From positions 1 through 51,151 of the forward strand of contig JALOBY010000010.1 of NCBI GenBank assembly GCA_023228045.1: 51,151 bases of DNA. The letters are read 5' to 3'. How positions within the stretch are numbered: the stretch's first letter is position 1; every line of letters begins with the position of its first letter. Origin of the DNA: Endomicrobiales bacterium (GTDB lineage Bacteria > Elusimicrobiota > Endomicrobiia > Endomicrobiales > JALOBY01). The notes under the pieces are model-generated. The model made no database searches, was not told where the DNA came from, and worked only from the letters and a program-made list of their open reading frames with translations. Positions 41,245 through 49,562 of the stretch are shown here, one piece after another. The position numbers were made by a program, and so were the translations under genes.

Positions 41245-42618
41245 ATGAAAAAACTACTCATAATCCTACTGTTATTTACGGCATCGTCTCTTTCCGCCAA
41301 TAATCTTAAGATTTCAAGCGGAAATGTTTCTAACTTTTACGCTGGCTCTACAGAGATTTCCTTTACTGTTTCTCAGGAAAATACTTTTTCTACGAACACA
41401 TATATATACAGTAACGACCCGGTGAAAGACTGCGCCTGGATATTCGTCAAATACTCACTCAATGGCGATTCAGGTCCATGGAACCATTGCACTATTACTG
41501 GCACAAGCGCCGGTGACGGTGCATCAACTACGATACAGAGTGTTTCCGACAACAAGGGTGTTTTCCTTTTTTCAAATGGCAGCAACAGTTTATGGAAAAG
41601 CAACTATGTGAAAGTGCAATGGAATTTTGTGGCTGATGGTATTGGCACTTTCCCTTCCAGTGGTGTTAAATTCAAAGTCATGGGAATTGAGATGGTTTAT
41701 ATTTCTACCGGCACATTTTTATATAACGCTGGGTCAATAGCAGACAGCACAACCAATAATTTTGGAGGTGGCAGTCAGGTGACAGTAGGATCAATCACTG
41801 ATGTGCCCGCTGGCTGTGCCAATGACTGGCCCAACGGATACAGAGCGTTTTATCTTGCCAAGTACGAAATAAGCCAGAAACAGTATGTAGATTTTTTGAA
41901 TGCGGTTGACCCCTATGGAACAACAGGTACGACATATTATGATTCAGTCCGATATAATTTATACGGATACTATGTACAAATGGACAATTCGCGCCCAATA
42001 GGCGACCGGTACTATATAGCAAGTGAGAGAGATACACTGGGATGTAATTGGCTTAGTTGGAGTGATGCCACAGCGTATGCCAGCTGGTCCGGACTTAGGC
42101 CGATGACAGAAATGGAGTTTGAGCGAGCAGGAAGAGGGCGTAACAATGCAAATATCTACCTTTGGGGCAATACCGATCCTCTAAGCGTAAACTTCGTGGA
42201 CACAAAGAGTGGAGGCACCGAGAAGTGTTGGTTATATTATGCCAACTGCGATCAGTTCTCGGGAAGTAACGGCCCCACCTCCGTTGGACACTATTTAAGC
42301 GGATTAAACATAAGCGGCGCGCCCCAAGTTCGAACAGTAGCGCAAACAGGCGCCAGTCCTTACGGAATAGCGGATTTAGGCGGCAACGTATGGGAACACA
42401 TAATTAATTGTCAAAGCATAGGAACACCTACAAATGGCAACGGTACAACAACCGTCCCTGATGTCCCTGTTTGGCCATCATACGCATCTGCCGGGCTTCG
42501 TGGCGGTGCTTGGGACGATGCTCCCACGCGTATGCGAGTGTCAGACCGCGCAAACGCGGGCTGGGCGGACGAGAGTCGCGGCGCCAGTGTCGGGTTTCGT
42601 CCCGCGAGGACACCGTAG
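41245..42618 (+). CDS. Secreted formylglycine-generating-enzyme-fold (SUMF1/FGE) protein, non-catalytic
   Basis: A 457-residue exported protein with signal peptide (KKLLIILLLFTASSLSANN). Residues about 20-145 form a beta-rich, immunoglobulin-like domain. Residues about 148-457 are an FGE/sulfatase-modifying domain: GIEMVYISTGTF, YLAKYEISQKQYVDFLNAV, LSWSDATAYASWSGLRPMTE, MEFERAGRG, GIADLGGNVWEH and a final RGGAWDDAPTRMRVSDRANA then SVGFRPARTP. The two catalytic cysteines of true FGE are absent, so it is a C-type-lectin-like binding fold. The final 40 codons are strikingly GC-rich and resemble the variable region of diversity-generating-retroelement targets. Function: probably surface recognition. 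Confidence 0.8.
   Translation: MKKLLIILLLFTASSLSANNLKISSGNVSNFYAGSTEISFTVSQENTFSTNTYIYSNDPVKDCAWIFVKYSLNGDSGPWNHCTITGTSAGDGASTTIQSVSDNKGVFLFSNGSNSLWKSNYVKVQWNFVADGIGTFPSSGVKFKVMGIEMVYISTGTFLYNAGSIADSTTNNFGGGSQVTVGSITDVPAGCANDWPNGYRAFYLAKYEISQKQYVDFLNAVDPYGTTGTTYYDSVRYNLYGYYVQMDNSRPIGDRYYIASERDTLGCNWLSWSDATAYASWSGLRPMTEMEFERAGRGRNNANIYLWGNTDPLSVNFVDTKSGGTEKCWLYYANCDQFSGSNGPTSVGHYLSGLNISGAPQVRTVAQTGASPYGIADLGGNVWEHIINCQSIGTPTNGNGTTTVPDVPVWPSYASAGLRGGAWDDAPTRMRVSDRANAGWADESRGASVGFRPARTP
42500..42612 (+). other. Putative variable-region (VR)-like segment at the 3' end of the FGE-fold gene
   Basis: Codons from LRGGAWDD to GFRPART are rich in G and C and read RGGAW...RVSDR...VGFRP, the layout of DGR variable repeats. 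Many codons (GAC, GAT, GCT, AGT, GGC, GCC) could derive from AAC/AAT template codons by adenine changes. No template repeat or reverse transcriptase is seen in the window, so this is only a candidate. Confidence 0.35.
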
Positions 42619-42628
42619 CTTTTTGCGC

Positions 42629-42656
42629 TTTTACATTTTTACGCTGTTGCCGTGAA
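42629..42656 (+). repeat. Shared leader element, copy 2
   Basis: CGCTTTTACA, T-rich stretch, then GCTGTTGCCGTGAAAGAC, just after the stop of the FGE-fold gene and before the 1656-residue protein gene. Closely follows the layout of copy 1 at 41173-41210. Confidence 0.6.
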
Positions 42657-42747
42657 AGACATAAAATGGCTGCGAAGCAATATTAGTAATTATAGTACAC
42701 GACATAGATAAAAGACAACGATGTAAATAACAAATGTGAAAACGACT

Positions 42748-45700
42748 ATGAAAAAACTGGTTTTTCTATCATTGCTTTTACTGGCCGTTAATTCTTTTGC
42801 GACGGCGCCGTACGACGGCGGTCCGGGCGACGGATGGGATGTGTGTGCCTTCACTGCGAAAAATCCCTATCTTGCCTTCATAAATGTACCCGATACTCTT
42901 ACTGCGGGTGTGAGTTCCAGTAATATGGTAGTGCAACTTTTTGATGGCGATGGCAATCCTTTACTCGCCCCCGCAACTTTAACCATCAATCTTGGCTCAA
43001 CTTCGTCCAACTATTTATTCCAACCGACTGACGTCTACATTAGTCAAGGTCAAAGTCAAAGCAACAATATACATTATACAGATTATGTTGCCGGAAACAG
43101 TATCATTGCGGTAAATACGCCCATCTCTGGCTACAGTTGGGTATCATTTCCTTCAGCGATAGCAATCTCTCCTAACGCCACAAATCACTTCACGGTAAAT
43201 CCCAACGCCGCCGCCGCGGTGTTAGTTGCTGAAGGAATAAATGTAACTGCCTGTGACCAGTATAATAATATCGCAACGAATTATACCGGCACTGCTGTTT
43301 TTACATCTACAGGTAGTATGACCATGCCCTCCTCATCTCATACATTTGTTTCGGGTGACAATGGTGTATATTCATTTACAGTTAACGATGCTGTAGTAGA
43401 GAAAGTTAATTTAACCGCGACAGATTCGGTGTCTCCATCGGTTACCGGAGTTAGCCCCTCGATACAGTTCAATGGTACATATATTTCCGGTGTTACTGAC
43501 CTTGGATGGAGTGCGAACCTGATGCAGGGGCAGAACGATGTGGCGATGCTACGGTTTGATATGAAAGCATCGTCGGGGACATCCACATGGAATAAGGTGC
43601 GGGTGGACCGTCTTGGGACAAGCACGAACGATGATATAAACTATGCCAAGATATATCTTGATAATGGCAACGGTGTGTTTAACGGCTCTCCGCAGGATGT
43701 AATGATAGGTTCTGCGGCCTTCATCGGGAGCAATCCCGGCAGCAAGGCAATGATCAGCGTGACGCCTCAAACGGTGAGTAGCAGTACAACGAAAATGTAT
43801 TATGTAACCTATGATGTTCCCATAAGTGCGGTGGAGGGTAATACTGCCGGAGCACAGATAGCAGGCGCCAACTATTTTACTATAGCGTCAGGTTTGCCGA
43901 TGGGCACAAACAATATTCCGGCGGTCAGTTCTACATCAACGATCTTTTCCGTGCCGCGTATTTTGACAATAACGCCAACTGATCTTACTCCAAGCCTGCC
44001 GCCGGTGTATCAGGGGCAGAGCGATATAGTGATGGAAAAGTTATTGATAGCGACCGATTTCGGGCCGGTAACACTGAAAAGTGTCAAGATAAACAAATCA
44101 GCTGAGTCAACCTGTTTTTCTGGAGATATAAAATCTATTGCGATGTGGCGCGACGACGGCGACAATTTATATGATGCAAGTAGTGATGTACTGATAGCAT
44201 CAGACACCTTTGCCAGCGGTTCAGTATTATTGAATATGAACGAAAGCGAGACGATAACACCGCAGACCTATTTCCTTGTGGCAGACATAGCTCCGGCATC
44301 ACATACGGGCGTAACATTCGGGATGGAATGCACGGAATCAAATTTCTTTACAGTAGATGGGCTAAATTCTGTATCTTCAACGCATTTCCCTATCCACACC
44401 AGCACCATAACTATCAACCCGATGATTAATATGTTGACGGTTACTCCGTTCAGTGTTGCGCCTGCTGAGGTGTATCAGGGATCAGCCGCAGTGACAATGT
44501 TAAAATTTACCTTGACGGCCAACCAGAACTCTATAGTGTGGAGCAGAATAAAAATTGACCAGCTTGGCACTGCGATTGATAGCGATATTTCCGCAATAAA
44601 GATATTTACAAACGATGGTACGCTAATCAGCGGGGGAAGCGATGTCTTTTCAAACGGAAAAGCTACTGTGCTTTTGTCACAACCGCAGACGATAATTCAG
44701 GGAACGCCGCAGACATATTACGTTACAGTGGATATTAATCCAAATGCCGAGGTAGCGGGTATAACATTGAGCGTGGGAACTACCAGTTATTTGACTGTTT
44801 CTTCTCCGAATTATATTTCGCCAGTGAACTTCCCTATACATGGGAATACAACTATTAGGGCTTATCCTGATACGATGATGATACAGCTAACCGCTGTCGG
44901 TCCTGCCGCGGTAAACCAGGGTGTGCAAAATGTAAGCATTGTTAAAATGAATATTTGGAGCACGATGAAAACAGTGTTCTGGAGCAATGTGCAAATCTCT
45001 AACGCAGGTACTCTGTCTGACAGCGATATTACTGCAGTGAAGATATTTAGGGATGCGAATGCAAACGGGTATTATGATGGAAGTGACTCGCTTATAAGTT
45101 CGGGAGTTGACATTTTTAGTGAAACCTCGGCGAATATTACATTGAATAGTCCAGAGTCAATTACTCCGAGTACACGTACATATTTTGCAGTGGTTTCGGT
45201 GAGCTCTACCGCTATGCCGACCAATTCTATCAAAATGCAGTTACAGACGAACTTTTTCACGGTGAACTTGCCAAACTCGGTGTTGGGTGGGTTGTTGTTC
45301 ATCTCTTCGCCTACAATAGTTAACCCGCCGTCGGTGGTGATAAGCGTAAGCGGGACAAGTTTATCCACTGCGTCAGTAAAACAAGGGGCGACTCTTGTGC
45401 CTGTAATGAAGCTTGTGATGAATTCAAACAACTACTGGGCGGTATGGCAGAGTATACGGTTGAATCTGTCTGGTACTGCCCAGAACAGTGATATTAGTAG
45501 AATTCTAATTTACAAGGACTCAATATCAAGTGGTGTGTTCAATGCTGCTCAAGATGAGCTGCTTAACACAACGGACGATAAATTTGCGCTTAAAACGGCA
45601 AATATTACTTTAACATCCCCGCAAACATTGACAACAACGCCGCAGACATATTTTGTTGTGGTGAATATTGATGACAACGCGACTCAGAACGCTACATTTG

Positions 45701-47718
45701 GATGTAACCTTGCAAGTGAGGGGTGTATCATAGTTGATTTTCCAAACACGGTAAGCTCATCGGGGTTCCCGATAAATTCAGGATTAACCGCTATTGATGC
45801 GGAAGTTAATACGGTAACAGTAGTTCCCACGAATTCCGGGCTGGAGTCTGTGATGCAGACGGATACCAATAAAGTACTTGAAGTATTGACATTAAATTCA
45901 GATAATTTAGATGTGCTATGGTCGGCATTGACATTGTCGTTGACAACGGCGATGGGCGGGAGCGATACCGATATTTCCGCGATTAAAATATACCGCGTTG
46001 TAAACCCTGACGGCTCGTTCAATGGGCCAGGCGTTGATACCACCACTGTGTTGATAAGCGCCCAAAGAACCTTCTCAAACGGCCAGGTGACTATCCCGAT
46101 GATTACCCCTGAGCACATAACAAATACGCCGAAGAAATATCTTATTGCGGTAGATATCAGCCAGACGGCAACGGTAGGGGCAATGATAGGAATCAGGGCG
46201 ACGGATCAGACAAGTGTAATTGTAGGCTCTCCTAACATTATAGATCCAGCAAACTTTCCGTGGTCTTGCACGCAGCCCGTGATAAGTGACCAGCCCGACA
46301 CATTGCTGGTTTCCGGCGCAACGAATCTTGCCGGCGATACAGTAGACCAGGGTGGGGTAAATGAATCCATGCTTAAAGTTGGATTGTGTGTTGATCATGA
46401 CAGCGCGGTTTTGAGCACTATTAAAGTTACAAAACTGGGAACATTAAATGAGTTAAATGTCAAAGCGGTAAATATATATTGTGACACGAATAATAATGGC
46501 ATTATAGATGCTCAAGATAATTCGTCTCTCGGCTCTGCGGCCTTTCTGGGAGGAGACGCTACAATTAATATTGTGCCGCAGTTACTGACCCCTACAACGC
46601 AGTATTATATTATCAGTTGTGACATTGATACCGGTGCGGTTGTAGGGGCATCACTGGGAGTACAGTTGAAAGATGCAAACAGTTTCTCGGTGGCAGCCCC
46701 TGATTTTGTATCTTCGCAAAACCTGCCGTTATCGTCGTCTTTGCCGATAGTTCGTGATATCAGGACGCCCACTAAGCCAATCGTTACCGCAGATAGCGCT
46801 TTTACCAGCCATTTCCAGGAGATGAATGCAGCCTGGCAATCGCAAGTGATTGGTGGCACGATTGCAGACAGTCAATATGCAATTGGATCAACGCCCGGCG
46901 GAGTGGACGCAAAAAACTGGACTTCAAATGGTACCAATCAGACAATACTGGCACAGGGCTTGTCGCTGAACGATGGGACGACTTACTATATATCCGTAAA
47001 AACAAAAAGCAATTTCAATCTTTGGAGTGACATAGGCATAAACACTGGTATAACCGTTGACCTTTCATCACCAACACTTAACGGTACTCCTTCAATAAGT
47101 AAAGATGGAACAACCTATATGGTGCAATGGCCTGCGGCACAGGCAGGCGTCTCCGGAGTAATTGGGTATGAACTGCAGCAACGCGTAGGTACTTCTCCTG
47201 TTTGGACAACGGTTTCTACGCTTATGGTGGCCGCACCTTCCCAGTCAGGAGCTAAGAAGGCAGCGGGGGTGAACCAGCAAACAAGTTATGTGCTTACCGG
47301 ACTGTCGGATGGAACCTATTTCTACCGTGTACGCGCACTCAATGGTGCTAATATATGGTCGGAGTTTACTGCGCCTGTCCGACTAGTTGTGGGCATGGTT
47401 TCCAGCGATGTTTTCTCTGCGGTCTCCGCATATCCTAATCCCTTTAATTCAAAGAATGCTAAGGTTACGATAAACTATACGCTTAACAGTGATTCTAATG
47501 TAAAAATAAAAATTTATGACTTGTACGGTCACTTTGTCAATGAGCTGAATTACTCAAGCGGAGCAAACGGCGGAATGATGGGCAGCAACGATGCTGTCTG
47601 GGATAGTACTGACAAAAACGGTGACAAAGTCAGTATGGGCGGCTACATTGCTATTCTGACTTCTGACTTAAACTGCGCGGGCAATAAGGTAGTTGTGAAA
47701 ATTGGCGTGGTGCATTAA
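42748..47718 (+). CDS. Giant secreted repeat protein with fibronectin-like and FlgD-like C-terminal domains
   Basis: A 1656-residue surface protein. A signal peptide (KKLVFLSLLLLAVNSFA) precedes an invasin-like Ig domain (about 150-235). Seven related repeats of about 150 residues follow (near 252, 408, 565, 714, 867, 1025 and 1189). Each has a QG...M.K stretch, a W..I.....GT..DSDI..IKIY core and a TPQTYYV.VDI end; some carry EF-hand-like DANANGYYDGSD loops that may bind calcium. Two fibronectin-III-like domains span about 1339-1560, with the final 95 residues (YPNPFNSKNAKVTINYTLNS, KIKIYDLYGHFV) forming a FlgD-type Ig tail like type IX secretion CTDs. An ATG at 42748 is preferred over GTG at 42736. 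Role: likely adhesin or surface layer protein. Confidence 0.8.
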   Translation: MKKLVFLSLLLLAVNSFATAPYDGGPGDGWDVCAFTAKNPYLAFINVPDTLTAGVSSSNMVVQLFDGDGNPLLAPATLTINLGSTSSNYLFQPTDVYISQGQSQSNNIHYTDYVAGNSIIAVNTPISGYSWVSFPSAIAISPNATNHFTVNPNAAAAVLVAEGINVTACDQYNNIATNYTGTAVFTSTGSMTMPSSSHTFVSGDNGVYSFTVNDAVVEKVNLTATDSVSPSVTGVSPSIQFNGTYISGVTDLGWSANLMQGQNDVAMLRFDMKASSGTSTWNKVRVDRLGTSTNDDINYAKIYLDNGNGVFNGSPQDVMIGSAAFIGSNPGSKAMISVTPQTVSSSTTKMYYVTYDVPISAVEGNTAGAQIAGANYFTIASGLPMGTNNIPAVSSTSTIFSVPRILTITPTDLTPSLPPVYQGQSDIVMEKLLIATDFGPVTLKSVKINKSAESTCFSGDIKSIAMWRDDGDNLYDASSDVLIASDTFASGSVLLNMNESETITPQTYFLVADIAPASHTGVTFGMECTESNFFTVDGLNSVSSTHFPIHTSTITINPMINMLTVTPFSVAPAEVYQGSAAVTMLKFTLTANQNSIVWSRIKIDQLGTAIDSDISAIKIFTNDGTLISGGSDVFSNGKATVLLSQPQTIIQGTPQTYYVTVDINPNAEVAGITLSVGTTSYLTVSSPNYISPVNFPIHGNTTIRAYPDTMMIQLTAVGPAAVNQGVQNVSIVKMNIWSTMKTVFWSNVQISNAGTLSDSDITAVKIFRDANANGYYDGSDSLISSGVDIFSETSANITLNSPESITPSTRTYFAVVSVSSTAMPTNSIKMQLQTNFFTVNLPNSVLGGLLFISSPTIVNPPSVVISVSGTSLSTASVKQGATLVPVMKLVMNSNNYWAVWQSIRLNLSGTAQNSDISRILIYKDSISSGVFNAAQDELLNTTDDKFALKTANITLTSPQTLTTTPQTYFVVVNIDDNATQNATFGCNLASEGCIIVDFPNTVSSSGFPINSGLTAIDAEVNTVTVVPTNSGLESVMQTDTNKVLEVLTLNSDNLDVLWSALTLSLTTAMGGSDTDISAIKIYRVVNPDGSFNGPGVDTTTVLISAQRTFSNGQVTIPMITPEHITNTPKKYLIAVDISQTATVGAMIGIRATDQTSVIVGSPNIIDPANFPWSCTQPVISDQPDTLLVSGATNLAGDTVDQGGVNESMLKVGLCVDHDSAVLSTIKVTKLGTLNELNVKAVNIYCDTNNNGIIDAQDNSSLGSAAFLGGDATINIVPQLLTPTTQYYIISCDIDTGAVVGASLGVQLKDANSFSVAAPDFVSSQNLPLSSSLPIVRDIRTPTKPIVTADSAFTSHFQEMNAAWQSQVIGGTIADSQYAIGSTPGGVDAKNWTSNGTNQTILAQGLSLNDGTTYYISVKTKSNFNLWSDIGINTGITVDLSSPTLNGTPSISKDGTTYMVQWPAAQAGVSGVIGYELQQRVGTSPVWTTVSTLMVAAPSQSGAKKAAGVNQQTSYVLTGLSDGTYFYRVRALNGANIWSEFTAPVRLVVGMVSSDVFSAVSAYPNPFNSKNAKVTINYTLNSDSNVKIKIYDLYGHFVNELNYSSGANGGMMGSNDAVWDSTDKNGDKVSMGGYIAILTSDLNCAGNKVVVKIGVVH

Positions 47719-47761
47719 TTTTTGACATTACGCAAAACCAAATGATGTTGAAGTTGTAGTC

Positions 47762-47777
47762 GCAGAGCTTGCTCTGC
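47762..47777 (+). other. Perfect hairpin in the leader of the PorV-like gene
   Basis: GCAGAGC, TT, GCTCTGC. There is no T-run after it, so it is not an obvious terminator. It immediately precedes copy 3 of the shared leader element. Confidence 0.45.
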
Positions 47778-47781
47778 CGTC

Positions 47782-47820
47782 GTTGTCGTGAAAGACGCAA
47801 AAACCAAATAATGGCAAAGC
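47782..47820 (+). repeat. Shared leader element, copy 3
   Basis: GTTGTCGTGAAAGACGCAAA and following bases, 56 bases upstream of the PorV-like gene. The core differs from copies 1 and 2 by one base. A segment ACGCAAAACCAAATGATG at 47729 is repeated here as ACGCAAAAACCAAATAATGG. The tail AATGGCAAAGCAA resembles AATGGCTGCGAAGCAA after copy 2. Confidence 0.6.
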
Positions 47821-47847
47821 AAGTTTTGCTATTGCAAGAATAAAATT

Positions 47848-49362
47848 ATGAACATTAAAAAGTTGTTATCATTATCTATGTTTCTATTAATATTTCTTCA
47901 GCTTCCCGCCTATTCGCTTGGCGGCAAGCCCGGAGAGATATTTGAATGGGGTATGGGTGGAAGAGCTCTGGGAATGGGGAAGGCTTTTACAGCAGCGGCG
48001 GACGATTCATCAGCTTCTTACTGGAACCCTGCAAACATGCCGCGGCTTAACAGCCAGGAAATATCTATGTCACACAATATGCTGTGGGAAGGGACAGGAT
48101 ACGACTCGTTAAGCTATGTCTATCCGACTCCTTTTAGGAAAGCATTCGGTGTAAACCTGATAAAAGTAGGTAACGACGGTTTTGTCGGGACTGATGAGAA
48201 TAACATTCCTACTGGTAACTTTAGTGTTTCCGATACAGCAATAAAGTTAGGTTACGGCCAGTTCCTGTCGCGTTCGTTCTCAGTGGGTACTGCTTTTAAC
48301 TACCTCACTCGTAATGTGGGTGTGTATTCAAGTTCCTTAATGAGCCTTGATTTGGGAGCGACATACTTTCCTGATCCGAGAAAGTCATTTGCGTTGAAGG
48401 TAGGCAATATCTTCGGTTTTTCAAGTAATACCGATGATCAATTGCCGTTGAATCTGAGGGTTGGTTACGCGCAGAAGTTTTTCAATGATAAGCTGACTGC
48501 GTCCTTTGACTATCAGTTTCCTGATCGGTGGTACAGTGGTTTTGAAGTATCATTAAATCCTCTGTTTTTGCGTTTAGGGCTGAACTACGAAGAGATGAGC
48601 ACCGGTATAGGATATATTTTTAAGAACAATTACCGGCTTGATTACGCCTTAGCACATAGTGTGGATTTAGGATTGTCGCACCGCATTTCGTTTACTTTCA
48701 AATTTGGGAAAGACATTACTTACGAGAGGGAAAAGATTATTGCTGACGCAGTGCTCCATGGCGATCAGCAGGTATCAAATGGAAAGTTTAATAAAGCATT
48801 AAGTATCTATGAGAGTGTACTGAGCTTTGAAGACAAACCAGTCGCAAGCAAGAGATCCCAGAATATGAAAGCCTTAATGGAACAGGCAGAGCTAAACGAT
48901 GTACCTTCTAAGCTATCAGAAAGCGAGAATAAAGCGGCAGATTACGAGTGCAAGGCAGTGTATGATTATATGAACAATATGCTGACAGAGGCGTTGTTAA
49001 ATATTCAGCAGGCGATAAGTATAAACTCGGACAATCAGACATACAAAGCTATAGAAGCGATACTTAAGAAAGAAGGGGCAGTGATAACAGATGAGGATCT
49101 TTCACCTGATACGAAGGTGGCGATGAAATTGCATCGCGCAATAAGTTATTTTCAGGACGGAAAATACGATCTGGCGGCCAAAGAGTGCCAAGAAGTGTTG
49201 AGACTTGAACCTGACAATGTTATTGCCCATATGCGCCTTGGCTCAACCTATTATGCAGTAGGCATAAAAGATAAAGCTATAATAGAGTGGCGAAGAGCAC
49301 TTGAGCTGGACCCGAATAACACTGAGCTTCAGCAATTTATACAACAGGCAGGAGAGAAATAG
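47848..49362 (+). CDS. PorV/UPF0164-like outer-membrane protein with C-terminal TPRs
   Basis: A 504-residue protein with a signal peptide (SMFLLIFLQLPAYSLGG). The barrel domain begins with GRALGMGKAFTAAADDSSAS then YWNPANM (about 38-64), the diagnostic PorV/UPF0164 start, and continues as beta strands to about 290 (YAQKFFNDKLTASFDYQF, FEVSLNPLFLRLGL). Residues about 305-500 hold tetratricopeptide-like helices (KYDLAAKECQEVLRLEPDN, KDKAIIEWRRALELDPNN). PorV is the outer-membrane shuttle of type IX secretion in Bacteroidetes; here it follows a protein with a FlgD-type CTD. The added TPR part is unusual. A FadL-like porin is an alternative. Confidence 0.8.
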   Translation: MNIKKLLSLSMFLLIFLQLPAYSLGGKPGEIFEWGMGGRALGMGKAFTAAADDSSASYWNPANMPRLNSQEISMSHNMLWEGTGYDSLSYVYPTPFRKAFGVNLIKVGNDGFVGTDENNIPTGNFSVSDTAIKLGYGQFLSRSFSVGTAFNYLTRNVGVYSSSLMSLDLGATYFPDPRKSFALKVGNIFGFSSNTDDQLPLNLRVGYAQKFFNDKLTASFDYQFPDRWYSGFEVSLNPLFLRLGLNYEEMSTGIGYIFKNNYRLDYALAHSVDLGLSHRISFTFKFGKDITYEREKIIADAVLHGDQQVSNGKFNKALSIYESVLSFEDKPVASKRSQNMKALMEQAELNDVPSKLSESENKAADYECKAVYDYMNNMLTEALLNIQQAISINSDNQTYKAIEAILKKEGAVITDEDLSPDTKVAMKLHRAISYFQDGKYDLAAKECQEVLRLEPDNVIAHMRLGSTYYAVGIKDKAIIEWRRALELDPNNTELQQFIQQAGEK

Positions 49363-49562
49363 AGGTTCCAAATTGTTTAAAGCAGGCAAAGAAGTGTCGA
49401 CACTGATAATAAAATAAAGTGCGCAAAAAGAAAAGAATAAGCAGTGTAAATTTTACTTATTTTATTTATAACATTAGCGTTTTTAGCTTGATATAGTGGT
49501 GAATTGATAGCCACAAAAGGCATCAAATATCATTAATAAATGAATAAGGGAAGGGCAAGACA
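49363..49562 (+). promoter_or_regulatory. 200-base gap before the FliF-FliG hybrid gene
   Basis: AT-rich and non-coding. A perfect 12-base palindrome AGTGTCGACACT (49393-49404) is a candidate operator. No clear -35/-10 pair and no T-tract terminator stand out. The GTTGYCGTGAA element of the three genes upstream is absent. An AGGGAAGGG ribosome-binding site ends the gap. Confidence 0.45.

Noticed and set aside
41245..42618. Catalytic formylglycine-generating enzyme
   Set aside because: Both catalytic cysteines are absent in the RGGAW...RVSDR region, so it cannot be a true FGE.
45072..46118. - strand frames inside the giant surface gene
   Set aside because: Antisense shadows of a GC-rich repeat gene; no ribosome-binding sites and no domain features.
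47729..47820. c-di-GMP (GEMM) riboswitch upstream of the PorV-like gene, suggested by GACGCAAA
   Set aside because: Only the short GACGCAAA is shared with the GEMM core; the GGCAAACC tetraloop receptor and paired P1 stems are missing, and the same core recurs in leaders that lack it.
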